Shown in pieces: positions 56,351 through 64,000 of a DNA stretch of 64,000 bases (its first letter is position 1; the number at the start of each line of letters is the position of its first letter). The notes beneath the pieces are model-generated. The model saw only the letters and a list, made by a program, of their open reading frames with translations. It did no database searches and had not been told where the DNA came from. Origin of the DNA: Bacteroidota bacterium. GTDB lineage: Bacteria > Bacteroidota > Bacteroidia > Chitinophagales > BACL12. The stretch covers positions 62,001-126,000 of the forward strand of contig JADJJZ010000006.1 of NCBI GenBank assembly GCA_016706255.1, given 5' to 3'. The position numbers were made by a program, and so were the translations under genes.

Positions 56351-56740
56351 TTAAAAGTTTTTATTACTTAGTACTAATTTACGATTAGCCGGACGGAAGA
56401 AATAGGACAAGCCCAATAGCACTGAAAACAATAAAGCCGGGAAAATTTCTTTAAACGGATCATGAAATGCGATGTGTGAATAGAGGGCGCCAATAAGCAG
56501 AAATGTAAATCCTGCGTAAGCCAACTCTTTAACCAATGGATATTTGGGAAGAAGTAATGCGATTACACCAATCAGTTTAAGGGTGCCTAACAGGTAAAGC
56601 AGATATTCTGGATAACCCAAATGTGTTACTCTCAATACCTCAGCATCTACTTTTAATAATTGTGATACTGCATTAAATGTCATTCCAAAGGAAAACCAGA
56701 TGGTAAAAATCCAGTATATAATTTTATTTCGCTTTTCCAT
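56351..56740 (-). CDS. DoxX-like membrane protein
   Basis: 129 residues with four helices (IIYWIFTIWFSFGMTFNAV, YLLYLLGTLKLIGVIALLLP, ELAYAGFTFLLIGALYSHIAFHD, ALLFSVLLGLSYFF). The pattern LGYPEYLLYLLGTLKLIGVIALL is typical of the DoxX-like family. It sits 4 bp behind the AHSA1 gene in the first ArsR cassette. Confidence 0.82.
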   Translation of the reverse strand: MEKRNKIIYWIFTIWFSFGMTFNAVSQLLKVDAEVLRVTHLGYPEYLLYLLGTLKLIGVIALLLPKYPLVKELAYAGFTFLLIGALYSHIAFHDPFKEIFPALLFSVLLGLSYFFRPANRKLVLSNKNF

Positions 56741-56744
56741 GTAA

Positions 56745-57206
56745 TTAAATTTTTGATTGAATTTCCTGAATACGATTGTGGGCCATATTTATTCCTTGAG
56801 CAAAAGGTAATTTTAAAATCTGATCGCGTATGGCAACTGATTTATAAATTACATGCATGGTAAGCAAAGATGTATTATCTGTTACAGCTTCAAATTGAAG
56901 ATATTCCAATTGAACCGGGAAAGGCGTATTGTTCATTTCGAATGTTCTGATAATACTATTATTTTCAATAATTTCATGAATGCAGCCACTGAATAAATGT
57001 TTGTTACCCATTGGATCGGTAGTTTCAAACTGATAACCTCCGTGATTTTTATTTTCCAATTTAATTACTTTCGTACCCATCCATTGTTCCACAATTTCAG
57101 GATCCGTATAAGCGATGAACAGTAGGTCAACAGGTAAATCGAACGACCTTGTGATGGTTAATTCCTGTTTGCCATCTTCAGCATGAATTTTAGTTTTTTG
57201 TTCCAT
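56745..57206 (-). CDS. AHSA1/SRPBCC family protein of ArsR cassette 1
   Basis: 153 residues: [65 protein letters not shown]. It belongs to the CalC/AHSA1 group commonly linked to ArsR repressors. Its start overlaps the annotated end of the ArsR gene; if one A is missing in the A6 run there, the ArsR stop would come just before this ATG. Confidence 0.85.
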   Translation of the reverse strand: MEQKTKIHAEDGKQELTITRSFDLPVDLLFIAYTDPEIVEQWMGTKVIKLENKNHGGYQFETTDPMGNKHLFSGCIHEIIENNSIIRTFEMNNTPFPVQLEYLQFEAVTDNTSLLTMHVIYKSVAIRDQILKLPFAQGINMAHNRIQEIQSKI

Positions 57207-57535
57207 GATATCTTATTTTTTACGTGGATGTTTTTCATAATATCTTCTAATTTGTTAAAACGTTCATCCCACATTTGACGGAATGGTTCAATAAAATCGG
57301 CAATGGCTTTCATTTTTATAATATTGGTTTGATAAAAAATTTCTCTGCCATTTTGTTCCTGAGTTAACAGTTCACATTCAGTAAGAATGTGTAGGTGACG
57401 GCTTACCGTCGGCCTTGCGGTATCGAAATTGGCGGCTATTGCCCCGGCGCTCATAGCTTGGGAGGCAACCAGTAGTAGTATTGCCCGCCTTGTGGGGTCT
57501 GATATCGCTTGGAATACGTCTCTTCGTAGGTTCAT
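57158..57535 (-). CDS. ArsR family repressor of cassette 1
   Basis: 125 residues. Winged helix: [55 protein letters not shown]. The usual metal cysteines are absent, as in the ArsR proteins paired with SRPBCC proteins. The C-terminal 20 residues overlap the next gene by 49 bp, which may come from a missing A in GTAAAAAATAA; the corrected protein would end HVKK. It probably binds the two operators at 57538-57581 and represses itself, the AHSA1 and DoxX genes. Confidence 0.9.
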   Translation of the reverse strand: MNLRRDVFQAISDPTRRAILLLVASQAMSAGAIAANFDTARPTVSRHLHILTECELLTQEQNGREIFYQTNIIKMKAIADFIEPFRQMWDERFNKLEDIMKNIHVKNKISWNKKLKFMLKMANRN

Positions 57536-57537
57536 TG

Positions 57538-57555
57538 TGTAGCTATTAGGCTACA
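57538..57555. promoter_or_regulatory. ArsR cassette 1 operator a
   Basis: Perfect inverted repeat TGTAGC-TATTAG-GCTACA, directly before the ArsR ATG and overlapping the -7 element by two bases. Half-sites are TGTAG. Confidence 0.7.
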
Positions 57556-57585
57556 AATGTATGTGTAGTTATGTGACTACGCAAA
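57554..57585 (-). promoter_or_regulatory. ArsR cassette 1 promoter
   Basis: On the minus strand TTTG (57582-57585), a 20-bp spacer and TACATTTG (57554-57561), a complete Bacteroidota promoter. Operator b fills the spacer. Confidence 0.8.
57564..57581. promoter_or_regulatory. ArsR cassette 1 operator b
   Basis: Inverted repeat TGTAGT-TATGTG-ACTACG between the -33 and -7 elements, a position that blocks RNA polymerase. Confidence 0.7.
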
Positions 57586-57686
57586 TTTTTTAACATATTT
57601 TTTTAACAGGGACTCGTTTTATTGAGGAAATTGTGAAAGCAAAACAAATAAAACTGCTTGATACAGGTTTTATCAAAGTTGTTATA

Positions 57687-57731
57687 TGAAAAAAACAGCA
57701 TTTCATTTGAAACTTCAAACAAAATGCTGTT
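57687..57731 (-). terminator. Rho-independent terminator of ArsR cassette 2
   Basis: 10-bp stem AACAGCATTT / AAATGCTGTT, followed on the minus strand by a T7 run. It lies 38 bp behind the stop of the AHSA1 gene at 57770. A second short hairpin, ACTGATTA-AA-TAATCAGT (57744-57761), lies between. Confidence 0.75.
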
Positions 57732-57769
57732 CAACAAAATAACACTGATTAAATAATCAGTATTGGTAT

Positions 57770-58246
57770 TTAATTAAATATTGCTACAATTTTTTCCATT
57801 GTTTGTTCTAATCCTAATTGAGCAAAATTACTAATTGAGCCAAATTCAGCTTGTTCTGTAATTCGCATCTCAGTTTTATTTGAATCAATGATTTTAAAAC
57901 TAACAATTGTATTAACTGCGAGTGGGAAATCTTCCGGTAAACCAACACTTGCAGGTGGAATTGCTTCACCGTTTTCATTACTAATGCGCTGAATAAATTC
58001 AATAGAAATATGCTGAATAATTTCAACATATTCCCAAATTGAAAAATGTTCCTGACCACCAAATTCCTGTGGCGCACGCATACTCACTAATGATTTTCCA
58101 CCAACGCGAAAATCGATTTTAGCAACCGGTGCTGTAAAATGTTTTGGTCCCCACCAACGTTTAACCAGTTCAGGATCGGTCCACACTTTCCAAACCATTT
58201 CAACCGGTGCATTAAATATGCGTGATACTTCAATTTGTTTTGCCAT
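57770..58246 (-). CDS. AHSA1/SRPBCC family protein of ArsR cassette 2
   Basis: 158 residues from ATG 58246 (MAKQIEVSRIFNAPVEMVWKVWTDPELVKRWWGP); the longer frame starts with TTG. The pattern WWGPKHFTAPVAKIDFRVGGKSLVSMRAP is typical of the CalC/AHSA1 group. Last gene of the ArsR-VOC-AHSA1 operon before the terminator. Confidence 0.88.
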   Translation of the reverse strand: MAKQIEVSRIFNAPVEMVWKVWTDPELVKRWWGPKHFTAPVAKIDFRVGGKSLVSMRAPQEFGGQEHFSIWEYVEIIQHISIEFIQRISNENGEAIPPASVGLPEDFPLAVNTIVSFKIIDSNKTEMRITEQAEFGSISNFAQLGLEQTMEKIVAIFN

Positions 58247-58266
58247 AATGGAATTTTTATACCTGA

Positions 58267-58692
58267 TCAAGCATTTTGTAATGTTTCGATATCAAACTTT
58301 TTCATTTTCATAAATGCCTGCATTACTCTTGGTGCACGGGCGGGGTCAGACATTAATTCACCCAAATTGGCGGGAATCACTTGCCATGATAATCCGAATT
58401 TATCTCTACACCAACCACATTGACTTTCAGCGCCACCATCTGCAATGAGTTTATACCAGTAGTGGTCAATTTCAGCCTGATCTTTACATGGAATAACAAA
58501 AGATATGGCTTCATTAAATTTAAAATTATCACCACCATTTAAGCCCATATAAAAATGGCCATTCAATTCAAAATTTACAACCATTCCTGTGTCGGTCACA
58601 ATTTTGGAATTAGGAAAAATAGAACAATAAAATTCTGCTGCAGCTCGGGCATTGCCATCGAACCATAAACAAGGATACAATTGATTTGTCAT
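58267..58692 (-). CDS. VOC (PhnB/3-demethylubiquinone-like) family protein
   Basis: 141 residues: QLYPCLWFDGNARAAAEFYCSIFPNSKI, FYMGLNGGDNFKFNEAISFVIPCKDQAEIDHYW, CRDKFGLSWQVIPANLGELM. It is the PhnB-type VOC family often next to ArsR/SRPBCC genes. Probably cytoplasmic, ligand unknown. Starts with a 4-bp ATGA overlap with the ArsR stop. Confidence 0.9.
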   Translation of the reverse strand: MTNQLYPCLWFDGNARAAAEFYCSIFPNSKIVTDTGMVVNFELNGHFYMGLNGGDNFKFNEAISFVIPCKDQAEIDHYWYKLIADGGAESQCGWCRDKFGLSWQVIPANLGELMSDPARAPRVMQAFMKMKKFDIETLQNA

Positions 58693-59057
58693 TTCTTTAA
58701 ATTTTTCTTTTTGTTGAATTTATTTTTAATAACTTTTTTATCTGATTGCATTTCATCCAATAATGTTTCAATTGCATCGAATCTGGTTTCCCATAATTTC
58801 TTATAAGGTTCAACCCAAATGGCAATTTCTTTCATTTTTTGGGGATTAAAATGGTAATAAATTTCTCTGCCATACTGTTTTTGATGTAGCAATTCACACT
58901 CGTAAAGTATTTGAATGTGTTTGGATATTGTTTGGCGTGACGAATCAAAATTTCCGGCAATAGCACCCGGAGTCATTGCCTGCGTAGCAACCAGGGCTAT
59001 AATATCCCTCCTGGTAGGGTCGGCTATTGCCTGAAATACGTCTCTTCTGGTTTCCAT
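58689..59057 (-). CDS. ArsR family repressor of cassette 2
   Basis: 122 residues, paralogue of the regulator at 57158-57535: [55 protein letters not shown]. The recognition helix differs (SSRQTISKHIQIL instead of [13 protein letters not shown]), in line with a different operator base. C-terminus lysine-rich. It probably represses its own operon through the operators at 59061-59103. Confidence 0.92.
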   Translation of the reverse strand: METRRDVFQAIADPTRRDIIALVATQAMTPGAIAGNFDSSRQTISKHIQILYECELLHQKQYGREIYYHFNPQKMKEIAIWVEPYKKLWETRFDAIETLLDEMQSDKKVIKNKFNKKKNLKK

Positions 59058-59060
59058 TTA

Positions 59061-59078
59061 TGCAGCTATTTGACTGCA
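59061..59078. promoter_or_regulatory. ArsR cassette 2 operator a
   Basis: TGCAGC-TATTTG-ACTGCA, next to the ArsR ATG and overlapping the -7 element by two bases, as in cassette 1. Half-sites are TGCAG instead of TGTAG. Confidence 0.7.
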
Positions 59079-59107
59079 AATATAATGCAGTTATTTGACT
59101 GCGCAAA
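59077..59107 (-). promoter_or_regulatory. ArsR cassette 2 promoter
   Basis: On the minus strand TTTG (59104-59107), a 19-bp spacer and TATATTTG (59077-59084), a complete Bacteroidota promoter. Operator b fills the spacer. Confidence 0.8.
59086..59103. promoter_or_regulatory. ArsR cassette 2 operator b
   Basis: Inverted repeat TGCAGT-TATTTG-ACTGCG between -33 and -7, the same layout as operator b of cassette 1. Confidence 0.7.
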
Positions 59108-59155
59108 TATTTAAGCAATTTTTTTTGCTTCCAGGCTTTGCTTTAGTATTAGCTG

Positions 59156-59605
59156 TTAAACGGTTGGATTAAAAAACATTTCCAGCCGGTCAAGATTTTG
59201 TTTTTGGCCTTCATCTGCTTTGAATGTTTTTACTACGATGGTAAAATTTTCAATTGTATCGAATAATGAATGCCAGTCTATTAATGTAGCATTGCCCAAG
59301 TCGGTAAATTTTATTGTAGCAATAAAATGTGGATTAAAATGTTCCATTACAATTTTTTCGAATGGAATGATTTCACGAAAAACACTTCTGTTCGCATAAT
59401 TTTGACCATCCGGACCATGCATGGTTAACTTCCATTCACCATCAACTTTGAAATCCATAATATGAATGGTGTTTGTAAAACCGTTTGGACCCCACCACAC
59501 TGCAATTTGTTCAGGGATCGTCCAGGCTTCCCACATTGTTTTTAGTGGTACATTAAATGTTCTGCTTAGGTGGAGTGAACGTTCTGCGATATTTTCCATC
59601 GACAT
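59156..59605 (-). CDS. AHSA1/SRPBCC family protein
   Basis: 149 residues: LHLSRTFNVPLKTMWEAWTIPEQIAVWWGPNGFTNTIHIMDFKVDGEWKLTMHGPDG. AHSA1/CalC type. It follows the SnoaL-like gene by 8 bp. Ligand unknown. Confidence 0.88.
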   Translation of the reverse strand: MSMENIAERSLHLSRTFNVPLKTMWEAWTIPEQIAVWWGPNGFTNTIHIMDFKVDGEWKLTMHGPDGQNYANRSVFREIIPFEKIVMEHFNPHFIATIKFTDLGNATLIDWHSLFDTIENFTIVVKTFKADEGQKQNLDRLEMFFNPTV

Positions 59606-59613
59606 TAAATTAT

Positions 59614-59997
59614 TTAATAAAAAAACTGTTCTGACACGATTTCACCATTTTTAACTTCGTACAACATGATTTGGTTGATTTGAATTCTCCCAAAATCTTC
59701 GAGTGTAATATCTACTTCTCTTGCAACTGCAAAATGATTTCCGCTAACTATTGGTGACGATGTATAGACGTGATGTACATCACGGATTTTTTTTCCAAAA
59801 TTTTCACCTTTTTCCCGAACGGCTTTTTTCCCTTCTGCGTAACCAAAATAAGGTGAATGTTCAGGGTCAATACTTTTTACATTTTCAGAAAATAATTCAT
59901 CCTGAATTTCGAACCATTTTTCCTGTTTTGCCAACTCATCAAAGCGTGCAGCCACATTTTGAGTAGAATCGGTAGTGTTCTTTATTTCTGTAGTCAT
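59614..59997 (-). CDS. SnoaL/NTF2-like family protein
   Basis: About 127 residues from ATG 59997 (MTTEIKNTTDST). The fold is the NTF2-like cone: VAARFDELAKQEKWFEIQDELFSENVKSIDPEHSPYFGYAEGKKAV ... GRIQINQIMLYEVKNGEIVSEQFFY. Such proteins act as small enzymes or ligand-binding proteins. Cotranscribed with the AHSA1 gene downstream. Confidence 0.82.
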   Translation of the reverse strand: MTTEIKNTTDSTQNVAARFDELAKQEKWFEIQDELFSENVKSIDPEHSPYFGYAEGKKAVREKGENFGKKIRDVHHVYTSSPIVSGNHFAVAREVDITLEDFGRIQINQIMLYEVKNGEIVSEQFFY

Positions 59998-60093
59998 AGT
60001 ATCAAGTTTAAGCACAAAAGTATTGGCTAAATTGGTAAGTAGAGGTGTGTAAAATGGACACTGTTGAGGGTGATTTGGACAAAATTACCAGGC

Positions 60094-60519
60094 TTATTTT
60101 TTACTGAGGGATGTTTTGATAATACCTTGCAGCACGTTTAAATCAACATCTTCCAGCTTATTTATATACAGGCATCCCACACCTGTTTTGTGTTTACCGA
60201 GTTTTTTTAATGCTGCGCTATGTTCCTGAATACCAACACTTACATAAAGCGATAGATTTGCTTTACGCGGTGCAAAGCCAATGAGTAACCAGTCAACTTC
60301 CCGCCCGGTATTGGGACTTTTATATCTTTTATTGCCAAAACCAACAATTGAGTTGCTCCACAAAACGGGTTCTTCACCGGAGGCTGCTTTCATCATATCA
60401 ATTAATACAAAACAATCTTTTCTTTTTTGTTCGTCGCTTATTTTATTGATAAAGGCAACCACATTATTATTAGTTGGTTTGGTTTTAATTTCAACCAGTT
60501 TTGATTTTTTTTCTGCCAT
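60094..60519 (-). CDS. DUF1801 domain protein
   Basis: 141 residues: CFVLIDMMKAASGEEPVLWSNSIVGFGNKRYKSPNTGREVDWLLIGFAPRKANLSLYV is the DUF1801 core of a subgroup found in Bacteroidota. Function not established. It lies 1 bp downstream of the alpha/beta hydrolase gene. Confidence 0.85.
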   Translation of the reverse strand: MAEKKSKLVEIKTKPTNNNVVAFINKISDEQKRKDCFVLIDMMKAASGEEPVLWSNSIVGFGNKRYKSPNTGREVDWLLIGFAPRKANLSLYVSVGIQEHSAALKKLGKHKTGVGCLYINKLEDVDLNVLQGIIKTSLSKK

Positions 60520-60520
60520 A

Positions 60521-61369
60521 CTATTTTACTTCATCTAATAAAAATTCATTAATCATATTAACAGTCGCGGCAATTAAAACACTATCGTATGCTGTAGTAA
60601 TTTCACCAATATAATCGCCATGACCACCGGGAATAATTGCCAACCTGGAATTAGATAATAGTTTATGCATTTCTGCAGCATGTTCAGGAGTTGTTACATC
60701 TTTATCGCCAATAATAATAAATGCAGGTGATTTAATCGACAACATTTCTTCTACCGAAATATCAGGAAACGATTGCATTCTGGCAACATCACGACTATAC
60801 ATTTGATATAACGCAGCTGAATCCGGATTTACTTTTAAAAACGCATCTTTTAACTGCTGAGGCATGGTTTCAAACGAAGGATTTCCCATCATATCCCAAA
60901 ACCAGGATGGTGCTCCTGTTTTATTAAAAATGTTGATGCAACAATAATTTTATGTGTTAATTCGGTTTCGGATTGCAAATTGCAAAGTAGTGCTGGCACC
61001 ATTGCTGAATCCGAATATATCCGCTTTTTCAATGTGGAGTTGTTTAAGCAAACCCGCCACATCATCGGCATCTTGAGTAAAACTCAAAGGTCGATCGATA
61101 TCAGCGGTGCGGCCATGTGCCTGCAATTCAACTGCAATTACTTTATGTGTTTTAGCAAATTGATGAATTACATTGCCAAATGTACTTTCTAAAGTTGAAC
61201 CACCACCATGAATAAGGACTAATGGAAAACCGGAACCGTGTATTTCATAATACATTTTCAATCCATTGACATTGGCATAACCGGTTTCAGTATTTGTTGA
61301 TGTATTACAACATGTTTCAAAATTATAGTAAACTGTTTTAAAAACAAATTTTGAAGATAAAATGAACAA
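60521..61369 (-). CDS. Alpha/beta hydrolase, broken by one insertion and one deletion
   Basis: Two ends in the same frame are separated by a shifted segment. Removing a base near 60966-60968 and adding one to the T4 run at 60919-60922 restores IRTELTHKIIVAST and KTGAPSWFWDMMGN and gives about 282 residues. Motifs: LVLIHGGGSTLEST (oxyanion hole), FGFSNGASTTL (nucleophile elbow), FIIIGDKDVTTPEHA (acid), IIPGGHGDY (histidine). The first residues are not a clear signal peptide and the frame begins with TTG, so the start is uncertain. Confidence 0.75.
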
Positions 61370-61391
61370 TATTTATCTCAATTAAAAAATA

Positions 61392-62009
61392 TTAATCCAG
61401 TCCGTTCATTATTTTATGTAATTCGGTTGCTTTGTTGAGATAATCTTCCAGCGATTCCATTCCTAATTCAGCTCTTCTTTTATTTACGCCATTTTTAAAT
61501 TTGAGTGGTTTGGGAACCGCTATATGTTTTTCATTGTAAGTGAGTTGTGTGCCGTACAATTGTTTTTTACCGGTATTTACTTTAATACGGTCATATAAAA
61601 ATGCATAATCTGCTCCATTAATTAGCCCCTTTTCTACCTGTTCTTTAATTATTGGTAACATATTAGATTGGAAATTCACATCACTATCGGCATGTTGAAT
61701 AAGCGGAAAAAAATTGGTAGCACTTTCTTTTCCAACCTTTTCAATAGAAGGGTAACCATACGTTGCAATTATATTTTTAACAATTGGAATATGCCGTTTA
61801 AAGGTTTCATTTTTAATATTTTCATAAATCATTATACTATCCATGGTAGCGCCTCTTTGATAAGCAGCAATAAAATCCAATTGAACTTGCTGATCTACCT
61901 GATACAGGCTATCAATTTGGGCTTTTAATGATGGCAGTTGAATATTTTCCTGGGCCCGGAGTATGTTTGACACAAAAAGAAGAAGCGGGAGGAGAAGGGT
62001 TTTTAGCAT
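61392..62009 (-). CDS. DUF6624 secreted protein
   Basis: 205 residues with signal peptide ending LRAQ. LIQHADSDVNFQSNMLPIIKEQVEKGLINGADYAFLYDRIKVNTGKKQLYGTQL is the conserved DUF6624 core. Function unknown; probably periplasmic. Confidence 0.82.
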   Translation of the reverse strand: MLKTLLLPLLLFVSNILRAQENIQLPSLKAQIDSLYQVDQQVQLDFIAAYQRGATMDSIMIYENIKNETFKRHIPIVKNIIATYGYPSIEKVGKESATNFFPLIQHADSDVNFQSNMLPIIKEQVEKGLINGADYAFLYDRIKVNTGKKQLYGTQLTYNEKHIAVPKPLKFKNGVNKRRAELGMESLEDYLNKATELHKIMNGLD

Positions 62010-62073
62010 AATAAGTATTAGTGATTAGCCTTTAAAATAATTATTTTGGGGGTTTTTACCATTAAAGTGATTC

Positions 62074-62502
62074 TCACGCTGGCTCCCACAATTCAATTTT
62101 ATTACCCTCTTCATCCATAATATGAATAAATTTACCGTAATCATAGGTTTCAAGTTCATCTACAATGTTGACGCCATTGTTTCGAAGTTTTTCTATCAGT
62201 CCTTCTATATTTTGAACACGGTAATTAATCATAAAATCTTTAGTTGAAGGTGCAAAATAGGCATCACCCTTTTTAAACGGGCACCATTGAATAGAATTTA
62301 TCCGTTCCGGGTCGTGTAAATCGCGGGATTCGAAACTTGCGGAACCCCAATCATTAATTTCTAAACCTAAGTTTTTAACATACCACTCCCTGGTTTCCAT
62401 TAAATTTTCGGCAAAAAAGAGGATGGCCCCAATACCAAGCACTTTAGGTGTTTTGTCGTTTTGTGGTTCAGTTTTTTCTGGTTGGTGGTTTAAATCTCCC
62501 AT
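62074..62502 (-). CDS. VOC/glyoxalase family protein
   Basis: 142 residues with AILFFAENLMETREWYVKNLGLEINDWGSASFES and YGKFIHIMDEEGNKIELWEPA, as in the glyoxalase/bleomycin-resistance type VOC fold. The ligand glutamate near the end is present (IELWEP). Substrate unknown. Confidence 0.88.
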   Translation of the reverse strand: MGDLNHQPEKTEPQNDKTPKVLGIGAILFFAENLMETREWYVKNLGLEINDWGSASFESRDLHDPERINSIQWCPFKKGDAYFAPSTKDFMINYRVQNIEGLIEKLRNNGVNIVDELETYDYGKFIHIMDEEGNKIELWEPA

Positions 62503-62616
62503 GTTTAATTTCAGTTATGTATTAAGGTAAAATATATATAAAAGTATAAAAAATAATTCAACAATTTGAAATTTGCTAATTATTCCATGACAACAACCCC
62601 CTTCAAATCAGCAAGG

Positions 62617-63472
62617 TTATTTTTTAAGAAATGCATAGGTAATTTTATCAACTTTGCAGTTTATAAATTTAACCCGTTTAAACTTTCTGTTATTTTTAAA
62701 GAATGTATTTAGCAATGTTGCATTTTCAAATTTTGTTCCATAAAAAGCACAATTATCAAATGTACAATCATTTAATGTTCCGGTAAATGTAATATCTTGT
62801 ATTTGCATTTCTATGAATGCTGTGGAATTCCATTGAATGTTTTCCAAAGTGTTTTTCATAAAATTGCCTGTTTTAAAACAGTTCCTATAAAATCGGCACC
62901 GGAAAAATCACATTTTAAGATATTGGATTTGGTAATTACCGTTTCATTTAATGAACAATTATGAAATTTATTTTTTGCAGGTTTGAGCCTTGGATTTGAC
63001 TTTTACTGATATCAGAATCGGTAAAATCGCAGCCGTCTACATTATTTTTATTCAATGTTAATCCGGATAGGTTTGAACCAATGAATAAACAACGCTGCAT
63101 ATTTGCAGACGAAAAATTTTGACTCAAGTTTTTTAATCCGGAAAAATCACTATCTGTTAGATTTAACTTCGACATGTCACGGTTGCTGATAACAGTTGAT
63201 TTGGAGGTTTTCGAATTTTCTGCTTTGCCGGAATCAAGAGTTGAGTTAACCGTTGGTTGTGACTGAAAATTTTCAGAGAAATAATTGAGATCTACCCCTA
63301 AAATTTCTGCCAAACGGTTTAATGTTGTTATATCAGGCATCGATTCACCTCGCTCCCATTTACCTACTGCTTGCGGACTAATTGAAATTTTTTGAGCCAA
63401 ATCGGCTTGTGATAGAAAAATGTTTTTTCTTGCTGCGGCAATTTTATCGCCAATAGTGTTTGAATTTAGCAT
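62617..63472 (-). CDS. XRE-type HTH regulator fused to pentapeptide repeats, broken by two deletions
   Basis: The start is a clear HTH (IAAARKNIFLSQADLAQKISISPQAVGKWERGESMPDITTLNRLAEILGV, residues 9-58), then pentapeptide-like repeats follow. The frame breaks after SNLQK; adding one base to the T6 run at 62971-62976 and one to the A4 run at 62860-62863 gives a continuous 285-residue protein with further pentapeptide repeats (LNDCTFDNCAFYGTKFENATLL). It probably is a DNA-binding regulator with a right-handed beta-helix sensor or oligomerisation part. Confidence 0.78.
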
Positions 63473-63495
63473 CTTGTTTAAGTTTTTTGATGCAG

Positions 63496-63527
63496 CAAAG
63501 TTATTTTGATGTCTATATTGTAAACAA
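63496..63527 (-). promoter_or_regulatory. Promoter of the HTH-pentapeptide gene
   Basis: On the minus strand TTG (63525-63527), a 21-bp spacer and TAACTTTG (63496-63503). ATG 63472 is 23 bp downstream. Confidence 0.65.
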
Positions 63528-63533
63528 CATTTG

Positions 63534-63596
63534 ACCGCTACTAATGGTTGTATTACCGCAACTATTGGTTGTTTTGAGGCAACTTTTGGATGTAAT
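63534..63596. repeat. Three 21-bp direct repeats upstream of the HTH-pentapeptide gene
   Basis: Three imperfect copies (63534-63554, 63555-63575, 63576-63596), each like ACCGCAACTATTGGTTGTTTT, i.e. two helical turns apart, starting 6 bp upstream of the -33 element. The layout suggests binding of a regulator to one face of the DNA. The regulator may be the adjacent HTH protein. Confidence 0.6.
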
Positions 63597-63684
63597 TTCG
63601 CCTAAAACAAAGAATAGCCACTTTTTAGCTTAAAACTGTTGGCATTTCACCTAAAAACGAAAGCTAAACCTTTTGAAAAATGGA

Positions 63685-64000
63685 TTATGCATCGCGTAAA
63701 ATTTTTTCCATTTTCCTGCCTTTTGCCAATTCATCCACTAGTTTATCAAGGTAACGGACCTGCTTTGTTAACGGATTCTCAATTTCCTCAATTCTGTATC
63801 CGCATATCATTCCTGTAATTTGGTTGGCATTGGGATGAAGTTTAGCCTTTTTGAAAAAGGTTTCAAACGTAACCTTTTCATTTATAAGGGCTTGTATTTT
63901 TTTTTCGTCAAACCCTGTTAGCCATGTTATTACCTCGTTCAGTTCATTTTTGGTTCGCCCTTTTTTTTCGATCTTAGTTAGATACAACGGGTAAACGGAA
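63685..64000 (-). CDS. DUF2200 family protein (5' end outside window)
   Basis: The frame is open to the right edge: SVYPLYLTKIEKKGRTKNELNEVI, TWLTGFDEKKIQALINEKVTFETFFKKAKLHPNANQITGMICGYRIEEIENPL and YLDKLVDELAKGRKMEKIL. This matches DUF2200, whose members start about 12 residues further upstream. An internal TTG is not the real start. Function unknown. Confidence 0.88.
   Translation of the reverse strand, partial: SVYPLYLTKIEKKGRTKNELNEVITWLTGFDEKKIQALINEKVTFETFFKKAKLHPNANQITGMICGYRIEEIENPLTKQVRYLDKLVDELAKGRKMEKILRDA

Noticed and set aside
9569..63472. Programmed frameshifting or transcriptional slippage as cause of the split genes
   Set aside because: The runs are mostly short (two to seven bases), affect unrelated genes and occur in both directions. 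No slippery heptamer with a downstream structure was seen. Sequencing error is simpler.

Overview
The window looks like chromosomal DNA from an AT-rich environmental member of the Bacteroidota, probably near Chitinophagales or Saprospirales. The evidence is the large number of secreted proteins with C-terminal type IX secretion (T9SS) sorting domains, one type B (gliding-motility-associated) C-terminal domain, promoters of the TTTG-N19-21-TAnnTTTG type, and the lack of Shine-Dalgarno sequences. About nine tenths of the genes are on the minus strand. I saw no rRNA, tRNA, CRISPR array, integrase or transposase gene.

Layout. 0-8 kb: secreted proteins (kelch-like propeller, S41 peptidase, T9SS-sorted proteins) and a GH127 beta-L-arabinofuranosidase. 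8-10 kb: TfoX-like protein, cupin and a Crp/Fnr regulator with a Crp-type palindrome between the last two. 9.5-19 kb: a surface-fibre locus with a T9SS protein, an 882-residue fibre with about thirty 17-residue repeats and an S74 chaperone domain, a second S74 fibre fused to a T9SS domain, a NarL-type response regulator and a propeller-type hybrid-periplasmic histidine kinase. 19-21 kb: cytochrome b plus decahaem cytochrome c, with an FNR-like palindrome upstream. 21-30 kb: a subclass B1 metallo-beta-lactamase, T9SS proteins, a CstB-like persulfide dioxygenase-rhodanese, a NeuD-like acetyltransferase and a large type B T9SS protein. 30-32.4 kb: noncoding DNA with a large imperfect inverted repeat and three copies of a double-hairpin element. 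32-64 kb: many small accessory genes (eight SRPBCC/AHSA1 proteins, four DUF1801-type proteins, VOC, DinB, GNAT, cupin, alpha/beta hydrolases, two ArsR repressors), interspersed with further T9SS proteins.

Regulation visible in the DNA. The response regulator gene and the neighbouring fibre gene share an 18-bp palindrome at exactly the same distance from their -7 elements. The two paralogous ArsR genes have identically built promoters, each with two operators, and the half-sites of the two promoters differ consistently at one base. The Crp/Fnr-cupin pair and the HTH-pentapeptide gene also have clear candidate operators.

Caution on sequence quality. Nine genes are broken by 13 single-base indels, nearly all in A/T runs, and all can be restored to full length by correcting one base each. 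This is most easily explained by residual long-read homopolymer errors, so these genes are annotated as single intact loci with the break stated.
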